Shown here: positions 14,820 through 24,683 of the stretch, one piece after another
How positions within the stretch are numbered: position 1 is the first letter of the stretch
Layout of the letters: every line of letters starts with the position of its first letter
Assembly (NCBI GenBank): GCA_017613375.1
Contig: JAGADZ010000002.1
Coordinates: 1-39,507 of the forward strand
From: Bacteroidales bacterium
GTDB taxonomy: Bacteria; Bacteroidota; Bacteroidia; Bacteroidales; P3
Direction: 5' to 3'
Length of the DNA: 39,507 nt
Translations under genes and position numbers: made by a program
Notes under the pieces: generated by a model
What the model saw: the letters and a program-made list of their open reading frames with translations, nothing else
Database searches by the model: none
What the model was told of the DNA's origin: nothing

Positions 14820-15908
14820 ATGAAAAAAATACTCAAAATAATACTAATAGTCTTCAACTCGATACTGTTGCTGCTGTTCATCGGCTCTACGTTGGCGGGA
14901 TGGGTGGCTCCGTCGCGTTCCATTGTTTTCTCTTTCCTTAGCTATGGCTATCTGTATCTGTTGTTCGCAAATGTCGCTTTCATAATACTTTGGCTCTGTC
15001 TTAAAAGCAAGTGGTTCATCATGTCCACTGTCGCCATACTCTTGCGGTTTTCTTTTCTGCCACTGTTTTTCCAGATTGGAGGGTCGGAGACATTGCCCAA
15101 TGACGTTGACAAATCGGAATGTCTGAAGCTCCTGACATTTAATGCTCACAGATTCCAAGGCATAGAACGTCAAGAGCCGATGACGGACACCAATATGAAA
15201 CTGTTCCTCGAAATGGTCGACGAGGAACAGCCTGACATCTTGACAATGCAGGAATATATAGGGCGTGGCGATACATTGCACCTGACCGACCAACTGACAC
15301 GACGCGGATATGTCTATCAGGTGTCAGGATATAACAATGGCTCGATGACAGGTACCGTGATTTTCTCTAAAATTCCATTGTTCAACGAAGTACATCTTGA
15401 CGGGGTGAAATGCTATGCTGACATACTGTGGAACGGCGACACCGTGCGGCTCTTCTCCCTTCATCTCGATTCCTACCGTCTTGACGAGAGTGACCATCAG
15501 GAGATTCATAAACTGTCGCATGGCGCTGTGGACAACACTACGGGTCGCTCGACTTTATACAAGTTCCGTGAAACCATCCTCGCCCATGAACAGGAATGGC
15601 AACAGTTGAAACCTATTGTCAGCGAAGGACATGGTATACTGCTGGCGGGAGACTTCAACGACACTCCGGCATCCTATATCTATCAGAAGTTGAGCAGTCT
15701 TCTTAAGGACAGCTATCGCGAGGCCGGCCAGGGGTTCAGCACTACATATCACGGTTCGTTCGCAAGCCTTAGGAACAATATGTCGCTGGCGTTCCGTATA
15801 GATTTTGTCATGCATACTCCTGATATCTCGACATGCACATACAAGAGGATAAAACTTGAAATCTCAGACCATTACCCTGTACTTGTGACGGTAAGGAGGC
15901 ATGGTTGA
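14820..15908 (+). CDS. membrane-anchored endonuclease/exonuclease/phosphatase-family protein
   Basis: A 362-aa protein with three hydrophobic segments in the first 90 residues (ILKIILIVFNSILLLLFIGS, YGYLYLLFANVAFIILWLCL, WFIMSTVAILLRFSFLPLFF) and then a DNase I-like EEP domain. Its motifs are LLTFNAHRF (Asn), DILTMQEYIG (metal-binding Glu), LLAGDFNDTP (Asp/Asn), RIDFVMHT and the final EISDHYPVLV (Asp-His). The substrate cannot be told from sequence: nucleic acid, phosphoinositide or other phosphodiester. The catalytic domain probably faces the periplasm. It lies 31 bp after the rhomboid gene and 14 bp before nth. Confidence 0.88.
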   Translation: MKKILKIILIVFNSILLLLFIGSTLAGWVAPSRSIVFSFLSYGYLYLLFANVAFIILWLCLKSKWFIMSTVAILLRFSFLPLFFQIGGSETLPNDVDKSECLKLLTFNAHRFQGIERQEPMTDTNMKLFLEMVDEEQPDILTMQEYIGRGDTLHLTDQLTRRGYVYQVSGYNNGSMTGTVIFSKIPLFNEVHLDGVKCYADILWNGDTVRLFSLHLDSYRLDESDHQEIHKLSHGAVDNTTGRSTLYKFRETILAHEQEWQQLKPIVSEGHGILLAGDFNDTPASYIYQKLSSLLKDSYREAGQGFSTTYHGSFASLRNNMSLAFRIDFVMHTPDISTCTYKRIKLEISDHYPVLVTVRRHG

Positions 15909-15922
15909 ATAAATGTTGAGCG

Positions 15923-16597
15923 ATGAGAAAGGAAGAACGATATAACAGAATGATAGCCTTCTTTGAGCATGAACGCCCTGAAGCTCAGAGCGAATTGGTG
16001 TATGACAATCCGTTCCAACTCCTCGTTGCTGTCATGCTGTCGGCACAGTGTACGGACAAACGTGTCAATATGGTGACTCCGGCACTTTTCGCGGCGTACC
16101 CCGATGCCAAGTCTCTTGCCGAAGCTTCTGTCGAGGATATCTACGGGTATATCAAGTCGGTATCGTATCCTAACAGCAAAAGTTGTCATCTGAAAGGGAT
16201 GGCTGAGAAACTGCAGAAAGATTTCGGCGGTATTGTCCCGGACGATGTTGAGAAGCTACAGACCCTTCCAGGTGTAGGCCGCAAGACCGCCAATGTCATT
16301 GCCGCTGTGATTTTCAACCAGTCGGTGATGCCTGTAGACACCCATGTGTTTCGTGTCTCGGAACGAATAGGTCTGACGACAAATTCCAAAACGCCTCTCC
16401 AGACAGAGCTGACTCTTGAGAAACATATCCCTGCTGAAAAGATACCTGTGGCACATCACTGGCTGATACTTCACGGACGTTATGTCTGCACAGCCCGGGC
16501 TCCAAATTGTGGGGAATGCGGAATCAGCGATATTTGTCGCTATTTTTCTCGTAAAAACAATTCTCTGAAAAAACAGGAAAAACAAGATAAACAATGA
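15923..16597 (+). CDS. nth: endonuclease III, DNA glycosylase/AP lyase
   Basis: A 224-aa protein, close to the family's 211-225 residues. The helix-hairpin-helix LPGVGRKTANVI contains the catalytic Lys; the catalytic Asp follows in MPVDTHVFRV. The C-terminal iron-sulfur cluster ligands are in C-x6-C-x2-C-x5-C (CTARAPNCGECGISDIC). It removes oxidised pyrimidines from DNA and cuts at the abasic site. Its stop overlaps the ATG of the next gene in ATGA (16594-16597), so the two are translationally coupled. Confidence 0.96.
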   Translation: MRKEERYNRMIAFFEHERPEAQSELVYDNPFQLLVAVMLSAQCTDKRVNMVTPALFAAYPDAKSLAEASVEDIYGYIKSVSYPNSKSCHLKGMAEKLQKDFGGIVPDDVEKLQTLPGVGRKTANVIAAVIFNQSVMPVDTHVFRVSERIGLTTNSKTPLQTELTLEKHIPAEKIPVAHHWLILHGRYVCTARAPNCGECGISDICRYFSRKNNSLKKQEKQDKQ

Positions 16598-18657
16598 CCT
16601 TTGCAGCACCTCTTTTCTTTATAGGATTTATTGCTTTGGCCATCCCCGTGGTGGTTCACCTGTTCAACTTCCGTCGCTATAAGAAGGTCTATTTCAGTAA
16701 TGTGGAATACTTGGAGCAGGTACAGTCGGAGACTCGCAAGCAGTCCACTTTGCGTCGTTGGCTCATCCTCGCGGCGCGTCTGCTGGCGTTGACATTCTTG
16801 GTGCTTGCTTTTGCTCAGCCTGTCATTCCGTCGAAGAACGCTGTCCTGAAGTCAGGAGGCAGTGACGTGAGCATTTATATTGACAATTCGTTCAGCATGG
16901 AGAATACCAATGGCGGTGAGCCTCTGCTGGACCAGGCAAAACGGAAGGCACGCGAGATAGTGTCTGCCTACCAGCCGTCGGACCGTTTCCAGCTGCTCAC
17001 GAACGATGTCGAAGGTCGCCAGTTCCATTGGCTCAGCCGCGAAGAGATGCTCAGTGCCATTGACGAGGTCGAGGTGTCTCCGGCGACATTGCCGCTGTCA
17101 TCCATAGCACAAAAGGTTTTCGACTTCATAAGGAGTGGCGTCGGCAAAAACAAATACGCCTATTTTGTGTCTGATTTCCAGACTTCGGTCTCCGATTTTG
17201 ACAATCTCGTGACCGACACACTGGTACGCACGTTTTTCATCCCTCTGCAGGCGGAGGGTCTAAATAATGTTTTCATTGATTCCGTCTCACTCAATGCTCC
17301 TGTGTTCTGCAAGGGTAACAGTGTCACTGTAGAGGTGCATATGCGTAATGACGGCGACGAAAACCTTGAAAAGGTTCCTGTCTCGTTGTTCCTCAACGAC
17401 CGTCAGAGGGCTATGGCTACGGTGGACTTGGCGGCAAATAGCAATGCCTCTGTTGATATGCATTTCACTATTGATGAGACAGGGATACTCAGTGGACGCA
17501 TCGAGACCAACGATTATCCTGTCACTTTCGACGACAGATATTACTTTAGCCTTAATATCAGAGACCATATACATATGCTTGTCGTGGAAGGTCGTCAGGA
17601 AAACGAGTTCTTGAAACGACTGTTCTTGGGAGACTCCGTGGTTAGCTACTCTTCCATGAGCCTGCAACAGATGGATTTCAGCCGCTTGGATGCCAATGAT
17701 ATCGTGTTGCTTGACGAACTGCCTTCTTTTTCCACCGGTATGGCACAGTCGGTCCATTCGTTTGTCGAGAGAGGAGGTACAGCTGTTGTTGTCGTCGGAG
17801 AGCGAATCGACGAGGCAAGCTACAACCAGGCTCTGCAGATGATGTCGGCACCGCGTCTGGAGTCATATTCCACAGCGCGTGTGGCGGCAGGTACTGTGAA
17901 TCTTGACGATGACCTGTACCGCAATGTTTTCAATGGAAGGAGTGACAATATGGAACTGCCTTCGGTAACGGGCTACTACCGTTGCAAAGCCAGTGGCTCG
18001 ACATTGCGACGTTCCATTATCAACCTTGCCAATGGAGACGACTATGTTATCTGTACCCCGTGTGGCGAAGGCAAACTGTATCTGATAACCGCTCCGTTGC
18101 GTGACGAGCATACCGATTTTGTCCGTCAGGCATTGTTCGTCCCCACGCTATATAATATGGCTCTCTACAGTCTGCGTCCAACACCGTTGGCGGCTCCTCT
18201 GGACTACTCGGGTCCGCTGCCGTTGTCGCAGCAGTATGCCTCCGAGGGGAACGTACGCCTGGTGTCTCTCGACGGCACGTTAGAAGAAATACCGGACATA
18301 CGTCATGTGGCGGGGAACTATACCTTGTTGCCCCATGGCACATTGCGTGAGGCCGGCAATTACAGACTTCTGGTTGACGGAAAGCCTGTCGAAGGTCTCT
18401 CGTTTAACTATTCCCGTCAGGAATCGCGTATGAATTTCCTAAGCGTCAGCGAACTGAACGAACAGCTAAAAGATAATAATATTGTCAACTATAGCGTGGT
18501 ACGTAATCCTGACAAGCCCCTTGACACTTACCTGAAACAGCAGATGGAGGGAACACGCCTGTGGCGTTGGTGTGTGATCCTTTGCTTGTTGATGTTGCTC
18601 GTCGAGGTATTGCTGATAAAAATACCAATAAGGACAAAGAATAATATAGCTAAGTGA
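16594..18657 (+). CDS. BatA-type N-terminal membrane protein with VWA domain
   Basis: A 687-aa protein. It starts with the BatA/aerotolerance-regulator N-terminal segment: helix 1 with LFFIGFIALAIPVVVHLFNF, then RRYKKVYFSNVEYLEQV, then helix 2 with RRWLILAARLLALTFLVLAF. A von Willebrand A domain follows with the MIDAS motif DNSFS in YIDNSFSMEN (about residues 96-100). A long extracytoplasmic region comes next, and a single helix near the C-terminus (WCVILCLLMLLVEVLLIKI). Related proteins work with MoxR ATPases in envelope stress tolerance, but no moxR is next to it here. The placement before an ABC exporter is of interest and may be a functional link. Confidence 0.85.
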   Translation: MTFAAPLFFIGFIALAIPVVVHLFNFRRYKKVYFSNVEYLEQVQSETRKQSTLRRWLILAARLLALTFLVLAFAQPVIPSKNAVLKSGGSDVSIYIDNSFSMENTNGGEPLLDQAKRKAREIVSAYQPSDRFQLLTNDVEGRQFHWLSREEMLSAIDEVEVSPATLPLSSIAQKVFDFIRSGVGKNKYAYFVSDFQTSVSDFDNLVTDTLVRTFFIPLQAEGLNNVFIDSVSLNAPVFCKGNSVTVEVHMRNDGDENLEKVPVSLFLNDRQRAMATVDLAANSNASVDMHFTIDETGILSGRIETNDYPVTFDDRYYFSLNIRDHIHMLVVEGRQENEFLKRLFLGDSVVSYSSMSLQQMDFSRLDANDIVLLDELPSFSTGMAQSVHSFVERGGTAVVVVGERIDEASYNQALQMMSAPRLESYSTARVAAGTVNLDDDLYRNVFNGRSDNMELPSVTGYYRCKASGSTLRRSIINLANGDDYVICTPCGEGKLYLITAPLRDEHTDFVRQALFVPTLYNMALYSLRPTPLAAPLDYSGPLPLSQQYASEGNVRLVSLDGTLEEIPDIRHVAGNYTLLPHGTLREAGNYRLLVDGKPVEGLSFNYSRQESRMNFLSVSELNEQLKDNNIVNYSVVRNPDKPLDTYLKQQMEGTRLWRWCVILCLLMLLVEVLLIKIPIRTKNNIAK

Positions 18658-18664
18658 AAAGCTT

Positions 18665-19570
18665 ATGTTTTTAGAAGCACAACATATTGATAAATCTTTC
18701 GGGGATTTCAAGGCTCTCGACGATGTCGGCATCGGCGTCCGCGAGGGTACTGTTTTCGGACTTCTCGGCCCTAACGGAGCAGGCAAGACGACATTGATAA
18801 GGATTGTCAATCGTATCATTCGCCCTGATAACGGGACTTTGTTGCTGAATGGGAATCCAATGACAGACAACGATGTGCAAAAGATTGGGTATCTGCCCGA
18901 GGAGAGAGGCCTCTACAAGAAGATGAGGGTGGGAGACCAAGCCTTGTATCTTGCTCAGCTAAAAGGCTTGTCTCGTCATGAGGCAGCAGCCAGGCTGCAC
19001 AAATGGTTCGAAAGATTCGAGATGTCAGACTGGTGGAACTGTCGTGTTGAGGAACTTTCCAAAGGTATGCAACAGAAGGTACAGTTCGTGGTAACAGTCC
19101 TCCATGAACCGAAGCTGTTGATTTTTGACGAACCTTTCAGTGGCTTCGACCCCGTGAATGCCACCATGTTGAAGAACGAAATCCTTGCACTGAAAGAAAA
19201 GGGTGCCACGGTGATTTTTTCCACCCATAATATGGCATCTGTGGAGGAATTGTGTGACGATATCGCCCTGATAAACAAATCTCATGTAGTCCTGAAAGGG
19301 AGTGTGAATGATATACGTCGCTCGTATAGCAGGAATCTTTTCGAAATTGTTGCGACAAAATCGGAGACGCCTATGTCGTTGCCGCAGGATGTCAGGATAA
19401 CAAAACAACAGATCGGCGATGAAGAGGAGACGTCCTTTATCATGCTGCCTGACGGTATGGAAGCCAATGAGTTGCTTGGACTCCTTATGCCACAACGCAG
19501 TATACGCTCATTTAGAGAGGTCCTGCCTACGATGAACGATATCTTCATTAAGGCTGTGGATTCTGAATAG
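18665..19570 (+). CDS. ABC transporter ATP-binding protein (NatA-like)
   Basis: A 301-aa ATPase subunit. Walker A is GPNGAGKTT, the Q-loop region is IGYLPEERGLYKKM, the ABC signature is LSKGMQQKVQ, Walker B is LLIFDEP followed by the D-loop FSGFD, and the switch His is in STHNM. The C-terminal extension of about 80 residues is typical of NatA-type exporters (DUF4162). It forms a transporter with the permease that follows; export of Na+ or of a drug or lipid are the family precedents. It is 7 bp after the BatA-like gene. Confidence 0.93.
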   Translation: MFLEAQHIDKSFGDFKALDDVGIGVREGTVFGLLGPNGAGKTTLIRIVNRIIRPDNGTLLLNGNPMTDNDVQKIGYLPEERGLYKKMRVGDQALYLAQLKGLSRHEAAARLHKWFERFEMSDWWNCRVEELSKGMQQKVQFVVTVLHEPKLLIFDEPFSGFDPVNATMLKNEILALKEKGATVIFSTHNMASVEELCDDIALINKSHVVLKGSVNDIRRSYSRNLFEIVATKSETPMSLPQDVRITKQQIGDEEETSFIMLPDGMEANELLGLLMPQRSIRSFREVLPTMNDIFIKAVDSE

Positions 19571-19606
19571 ATAATGAATAAATAACCGTTCTATATATAT
19601 TTGTCA

Positions 19607-20953
19607 ATGAATAAGATTCTGTTGGTTATTCGCCGTGAATATTTGACACGTGTACGCAAGACGTCATTCTGGGTACTTACTGTCGTGGTGCCGGTTTTGA
19701 TGGCTGCACTATATGCCATTCCGATATATTTGTCAGTAAAACCTGTGGAGAAGACCACTGTCATGATAGCCGACGAGTCGGGGATATTCGGCGGTTTCGA
19801 CCGTAACGACACTCTGCATACGGACTGCCGTTTTGCGTCGTCGGACAATATCACTTACCGTTATGCCGCAACATACGATTACGCTTTGCGTCAGATGGAG
19901 AAAGACGACAATGTGAGTGCGATACTATATGTGCGTAGTCGTGCCAGTGGGGCTATCCCCACTGATGCCTGCCTGTATTACAAGACTGATTTGCCACCGT
20001 CTAATGTGCGATATGATATTGACCGCCAACTGCAGCGTATTCTGCGAAATAGGTTGCTGCGTAGCCACGGTATCAGCGACGACGAATATGCACTTATAAG
20101 CAATACCAAGATAAACCTGCGTACAGAGGACTTGGAGACTGGCCGTGAGGCTTTCTTGGATGTAAAGACGGCTTTAGGCGTGATATTGTCATTGCTTATT
20201 TATTTCGTGATTTTCATGTTTGGCTCACAGGTGATGCGAGGTGTCGTCGAGGAAAAGACAAACCGCATTGTCGAGGTGATCGTATGCTCTGTGAAGCCTT
20301 TCCAGCTGATGATGGGAAAGGTTACTGGCATTGCATTGGTTGGATTGACGCAGTTCCTGCTCTGGGTTGTGTTGACAGGTGTGGCGCTTGTGGGTATTCA
20401 GGGCAGCAACCCGGAACTGTTTCGTCAGGCAGTGCAGAAACACGATATGACAGAGTTGGCGACCAAGGGGACGGATGCGACAATTCAGATGCAGGATGCA
20501 GACAATCTCGCAAATGTTCCTCAGCTTGTCGAAGGTATTGCGGCAATAGATTTTAATGTTATCGTTCCTGTCTTCCTGTTCTATTTTATCTTCGGATACC
20601 TGCTTTATGCCACATTCTTTGCTGCTGCAGGCGCTATGTGTGACAATGACACTGATACACAGATATTCTCTTTGCCTCTTACAGTGCCGTTGCTTCTTAC
20701 GATGTTGCTGTTGCCTGCTATGATGAATTCTCCGTCGGGGACTATAAGTGTCGTACTCTCGCTGATACCGTTTACGTCGCCTGTTGCAATGATGCTGCGT
20801 ATTCCGTTTGGTGTACCGTTGGTTCAACTCTATTGGTCTATGGCTCTGATGGTTGTGTCGTTTCCGCTGTGCACATGGATTGCCGCCAGAATCTATAAGG
20901 GGTCCATACTTCGTTACGGCCGCAGACTTACAATGTTCAGAAGAAAAAAGTAG
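19607..20953 (+). CDS. ABC-2 type permease (NatB-like)
   Basis: The protein has 448 aa from the ATG at 19607; an upstream TTG at 19601 adds two residues. The first membrane helix is FWVLTVVVPVLMAALYAIPIY, a large periplasmic domain of about 140 residues follows, and five more helices lie in the C-terminal half (for example VILSLLIYFVIFMFGSQVMR and PVFLFYFIFGYLLYATFFAA). The sequence RGVVEEKTNRIVEVIVCSV between helices is the hallmark of ABC-2 exporters of the NatB type. It pairs with the ATPase at 18665. A possible hairpin (GACACG 20952-20957 with CGTGTC 20976-20981) follows the stop codon, without a T-run. Confidence 0.92.
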   Translation: MNKILLVIRREYLTRVRKTSFWVLTVVVPVLMAALYAIPIYLSVKPVEKTTVMIADESGIFGGFDRNDTLHTDCRFASSDNITYRYAATYDYALRQMEKDDNVSAILYVRSRASGAIPTDACLYYKTDLPPSNVRYDIDRQLQRILRNRLLRSHGISDDEYALISNTKINLRTEDLETGREAFLDVKTALGVILSLLIYFVIFMFGSQVMRGVVEEKTNRIVEVIVCSVKPFQLMMGKVTGIALVGLTQFLLWVVLTGVALVGIQGSNPELFRQAVQKHDMTELATKGTDATIQMQDADNLANVPQLVEGIAAIDFNVIVPVFLFYFIFGYLLYATFFAAAGAMCDNDTDTQIFSLPLTVPLLLTMLLLPAMMNSPSGTISVVLSLIPFTSPVAMMLRIPFGVPLVQLYWSMALMVVSFPLCTWIAARIYKGSILRYGRRLTMFRRKK

Positions 20954-21103
20954 ACACGTCGTTTTCTCCCTCCTTTCGTGTCAAAAAAAACTTTCAGAAA
21001 AAAAGTGCAATAAATATACCGATAATCATAGTTTTAAGAATTATTCACGATACTGTGGCGAAAAAAAACTAAAAAAAGTTTTTCCCAATTACAAAAAAGT
21101 TTG

Positions 21104-21111
21104 TAATTTTA
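21104..21111 (+). promoter_or_regulatory. -7-like box before recJ
   Basis: TAATTTTA differs from TAnnTTTG by one base and lies 14 bp before the ATG. The same variant occurs before dnaE (25588-25595). No convincing -33 TTG is seen. Confidence 0.3.
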
Positions 21112-21124
21112 CGCCCAGTAAAAA

Positions 21125-22957
21125 ATGAAAGAAAAACGTTGGATAATAAGGAAAGATTATGATTTAGAGGTTGTTGAAAAGCTGGCGGAATCTTTGGGCG
21201 TGGATAAAATTATTGCCACGCTGCTTGTAGAACGTGGTGTAACTACTTTTGACGAGGCGAAACGTTTTTTCCGTCCGAGTTTGGACCAACTCCACGATCC
21301 ATTTCTGATGAAAGATATGGACCGTGCTATTGCACGTATTAATGACGCCGTACGCAAAAAGGAGCGAATGCTCATCTATGGAGACTATGACGTCGATGGC
21401 ACTTCTGCCGTGGCTTTGGTCTATTCGTATTTCCATACTCTTCACTACAACATTGATTTCTATATCCCTGACCGCGATACCGAGGGCTATGGTATCTCGT
21501 TCCAAGGCATAGATTATGCCAAACGTACAGGGGTGAAACTCATCATTGCTCTGGACTGCGGTATCAAGGCTGTCGAGCAGGCCGATTATGCCAACTCTCT
21601 GGGTATTGACATCATCGTCGGCGACCACCATCTGCCTGGCGATGAACTGCCTAAGTGCTGTGCTGTGCTTGACCCAAAGCGTTCCGACTGTCCTTATCCC
21701 TTTAAGGAATTGTCGGGATGCGGCATAGGATTCAAGATTGTAGAGGCCTATATGGAACAGAAGATAGGTGTCCGCTTGTGCGACTCGGCTTCGGAGCTGA
21801 TGCCGGCTCAGCGCAAGAATATGGAGATGCTGAAGCTGAAACTTCTGCGTTATCTTGATTTGGTGGCTGTGAGTATCGCTTCCGATATAGTGCCTATCAT
21901 GGGTGAGAACCGAGTCCTTGCGGCTTTCGGACTGAAAGTTATAAACACGTGTCCGCGTCCGGGTCTGGAAGCTATCCTCACTTACGGCCATATTGAACCA
22001 CGCTCGGAAAAAGACCGCTCCGACAACCCTGAGAAAGATTCATATTTCTGCAAGGATTTGAACATTAGTGATTTGGTGTTCCTTGTAGGTCCTCGCATCA
22101 ATGCGGCAGGACGTATCCACAGTGCATTCGATTCCGTCCGTCTGCTTCTCGCGGAGAATTTAGATATTGCATCAAAACTCGCCGAAGAAATCAATAGCTA
22201 TAATATCGAGCGTAAAGACCTTGACACTCAAGCTACGGAAGAGGCTAAACGTCGCCTCGAGTCAGACCATAAATTACAGAACCGTCATTCCATAGTTCTC
22301 TTTGACGAGCACTGGCATCGTGGCGTTGTCGGCATCGTGGCATCACGTCTTGTGGAAGCATATTACAGACCGACCATCGTGTTGACTTATTCGACCGATG
22401 ACCTGTATGTCGGATCTGCACGCAGCATCAAGGAGTTTGATGTCCATTCCGCCTTGGAAGAGTGCAGCGATTTGCTGGAGCATTTCGGAGGCCACAAAAG
22501 TGCCGCGGGCGTTTCGTTGCGTCCTGAAAATTTCGAGAAATTCGTCGAGCGTTTCGAGGAGATAGTCAGCCGTACCATGCCGCCAGAGGCTACAGTGCCT
22601 GAGATTGAAATTGACGCTGTTATCAGTTTCTCGGAAAATATCACTCCGAGATTCTTGCGTATTCTGAAGCAGTTCTCTCCATTCGGTCCGGAAAACAATA
22701 TCCCTGTCTTTTGCACTCGTGACCTTGTCGATACAGGCTCCCCGCGTGTGGTGGGCTCCAACCATCTGAAATTTTCTGCCATTCAGCTCACCTCTCGTTC
22801 ACGCGCTTATCCTGCCATAGGATTCCAGCTCGGCGACAACTACGAGCGTGTCAAACGGGGTGACTCATTCTCCCTCTGTTATATGCTGGAGGAGAACTAC
22901 TGGAACGGCAAGACGGAAATCCAGCTGAATGTAAAGGATATCAAGTTCGACGACTGA
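21125..22957 (+). CDS. recJ: single-stranded-DNA exonuclease RecJ
   Basis: A 610-aa nuclease that degrades single-stranded DNA 5' to 3' in recombination and mismatch or base-excision repair. The DHH-family metal sites are all present: DYDVDGTSA (motif I), ALDCG (motif II), GDHHLPG (motif III), RINAAGRI in the linker region and GGHKSAAGV of the DHHA1 domain. The C-terminal OB-fold ends in the segment LNVKDIKF. It is somewhat longer than the usual 560-580 residues, with extra residues around the segment LRPGLEAILTYGHIEPRSEK. An ettA homologue follows 46 bp later. Confidence 0.95.
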   Translation: MKEKRWIIRKDYDLEVVEKLAESLGVDKIIATLLVERGVTTFDEAKRFFRPSLDQLHDPFLMKDMDRAIARINDAVRKKERMLIYGDYDVDGTSAVALVYSYFHTLHYNIDFYIPDRDTEGYGISFQGIDYAKRTGVKLIIALDCGIKAVEQADYANSLGIDIIVGDHHLPGDELPKCCAVLDPKRSDCPYPFKELSGCGIGFKIVEAYMEQKIGVRLCDSASELMPAQRKNMEMLKLKLLRYLDLVAVSIASDIVPIMGENRVLAAFGLKVINTCPRPGLEAILTYGHIEPRSEKDRSDNPEKDSYFCKDLNISDLVFLVGPRINAAGRIHSAFDSVRLLLAENLDIASKLAEEINSYNIERKDLDTQATEEAKRRLESDHKLQNRHSIVLFDEHWHRGVVGIVASRLVEAYYRPTIVLTYSTDDLYVGSARSIKEFDVHSALEECSDLLEHFGGHKSAAGVSLRPENFEKFVERFEEIVSRTMPPEATVPEIEIDAVISFSENITPRFLRILKQFSPFGPENNIPVFCTRDLVDTGSPRVVGSNHLKFSAIQLTSRSRAYPAIGFQLGDNYERVKRGDSFSLCYMLEENYWNGKTEIQLNVKDIKFDD

Positions 22958-23003
22958 TCCTCGGTTCCCGCTATTAATCAACAATAACCATATCTGTAAA
23001 AAG

Positions 23004-24671
23004 ATGGCTGACGATAAAAAAATCATTTTCTCGATGGTCGGCGTGGGCAAATTGATTCCGCCTTCACGCCAGATTCTTAAAGATATTTATTTGAGCTTCT
23101 TCTATGGAGCCAAGATAGGCATTATAGGTCTTAACGGCTCAGGAAAATCGAGCCTTTTAAAGATAATTGCCGGTGTCGACAAGGACTATCAGGGCGAGGT
23201 CGTGTTTGCTCCTGGATACTCTGTCGGCTATTTGGAGCAGGAACCTAAACTCGACGATTCAAAGACCGTCAAGGAGGTTGTCCAGGAAGCTGTACAGGAT
23301 GTCGTGGACTGGCTGAAAGAGTACGAAGAGGTCAATAATGCTTTTGCTGAGCCTGATGCTGACTTCGACAAACTATGTGAACGTCAGGGTGAGTTGACTG
23401 AGTTGTTGGAACAGCATGACGCATGGAATCTCGACAGCCGTCTGGAGCGTGCCATGGATGCACTGCGATGCCCTGAGGAGGACCAGCTTGTGAAGAACCT
23501 CAGCGGTGGCGAACGCCGCCGTGTGGCTTTGTGCCGTCTGCTGCTTCAGGAGCCTGATATTTTGCTTCTGGATGAGCCTACAAACCATCTTGACGCGGAG
23601 TCTATCGAATGGCTCGAACATCATCTGCAGCAGTATAAGGGTACCGTGATTGCCGTGACACATGACCGCTATTTCCTCGACAATGTGGCTGGATGGATTC
23701 TTGAATTAGACCGTGGCGAGGGAATCCCCTGGCAGGGGAACTACAGCTCTTGGCTCGACCAGAAGACACAGCGTCTGGCCATGGAGGAAAAGCAGGAGAG
23801 CAAACGCCGCAAGACTCTGCAGCGTGAGTTGGAATGGGTGCGCATGGCTCCCAAGGCACGCCACGCCAAGGGAAAGGCTCGTCTCGCAGCATACGACCGT
23901 ATGATGAATGAAGATGTCAAGGAGAAGGAACAGAATCTCGAAATATATATCCCCAATGGTCCGCGTCTGGGTAATAAAGTGTTGGAAGTCGAAGGTGTAA
24001 GCAAGGCTTACGGGGATAAGCTGTTATATGAGAATCTTACGTTCTCGTTGCCTCCGGCAGGTATCGTGGGTGTGATTGGCCCCAATGGCTGCGGAAAGAC
24101 TACACTGTTCCGCCTTATCATGGGATTGGAGAAACCCGACACAGGCACCTTTACTGTCGGCGAGACTGTCAAGATAGGCTATGTGGACCAGCAGCACGTA
24201 CAGATAGACCCTGAGAAGTCTGTCTGGGAGGTGGTCAGCGAAGGCAACGAACAGATTCAGATGGGTGGACGTCTCGTGAACAGCCGTGCCTACATATCCC
24301 GTTTTAATTTCTCGGGCAATGACCAAAGCAAAAAGGCCGGAGTCCTCAGCGGCGGTGAGCGTAACCGTCTGCATCTGGCTCTGACCCTCAAGAGCGAGGC
24401 TAACGTCCTGCTCCTTGACGAGCCGACCAATGATATAGATGTAAACACTATGCGTGCATTGGAAGAAGGCCTCGAAAATTTCGCAGGCTGTGCTGTGGTG
24501 ATTAGCCATGACCGCTGGTTCCTCGACCGCATATGTACTCATATCCTTGCTTTCGAGGGCGATTCGCAGGTCTACTTCTTCGAGGGTAGCTACTCGGAAT
24601 ACGAGGAAAACAGGAAAAAACGTCTCGGTGACGATACACCTCACCGCTTCCATTACAAGAAGTTGATGTAG
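23004..24671 (+). CDS. ettA: energy-dependent translational throttle protein EttA (ABC-F)
   Basis: A 555-aa soluble protein with two ABC domains joined by a charged linker. Domain 1 has Walker A GLNGSGKSS, signature NLSGGERRRVAL and Walker B LLLDEPTNHLD. Domain 2 has GPNGCGKTT, VLSGGERNRLHL and LLLDEPTNDID. The length and the short arm region match EttA (about 555 residues), not Uup. EttA binds the ribosomal E site and makes the first elongation step depend on the ATP/ADP ratio. It has no membrane segment, as expected. Confidence 0.93.
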   Translation: MADDKKIIFSMVGVGKLIPPSRQILKDIYLSFFYGAKIGIIGLNGSGKSSLLKIIAGVDKDYQGEVVFAPGYSVGYLEQEPKLDDSKTVKEVVQEAVQDVVDWLKEYEEVNNAFAEPDADFDKLCERQGELTELLEQHDAWNLDSRLERAMDALRCPEEDQLVKNLSGGERRRVALCRLLLQEPDILLLDEPTNHLDAESIEWLEHHLQQYKGTVIAVTHDRYFLDNVAGWILELDRGEGIPWQGNYSSWLDQKTQRLAMEEKQESKRRKTLQRELEWVRMAPKARHAKGKARLAAYDRMMNEDVKEKEQNLEIYIPNGPRLGNKVLEVEGVSKAYGDKLLYENLTFSLPPAGIVGVIGPNGCGKTTLFRLIMGLEKPDTGTFTVGETVKIGYVDQQHVQIDPEKSVWEVVSEGNEQIQMGGRLVNSRAYISRFNFSGNDQSKKAGVLSGGERNRLHLALTLKSEANVLLLDEPTNDIDVNTMRALEEGLENFAGCAVVISHDRWFLDRICTHILAFEGDSQVYFFEGSYSEYEENRKKRLGDDTPHRFHYKKLM

Positions 24672-24683
24672 TTTGGTTGGTCT

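Noticed and set aside
20952..20981. Intrinsic terminator after the ABC permease
   Set aside because: The 6-bp stem has an 18-base loop and is followed by A rather than T on the coding strand.
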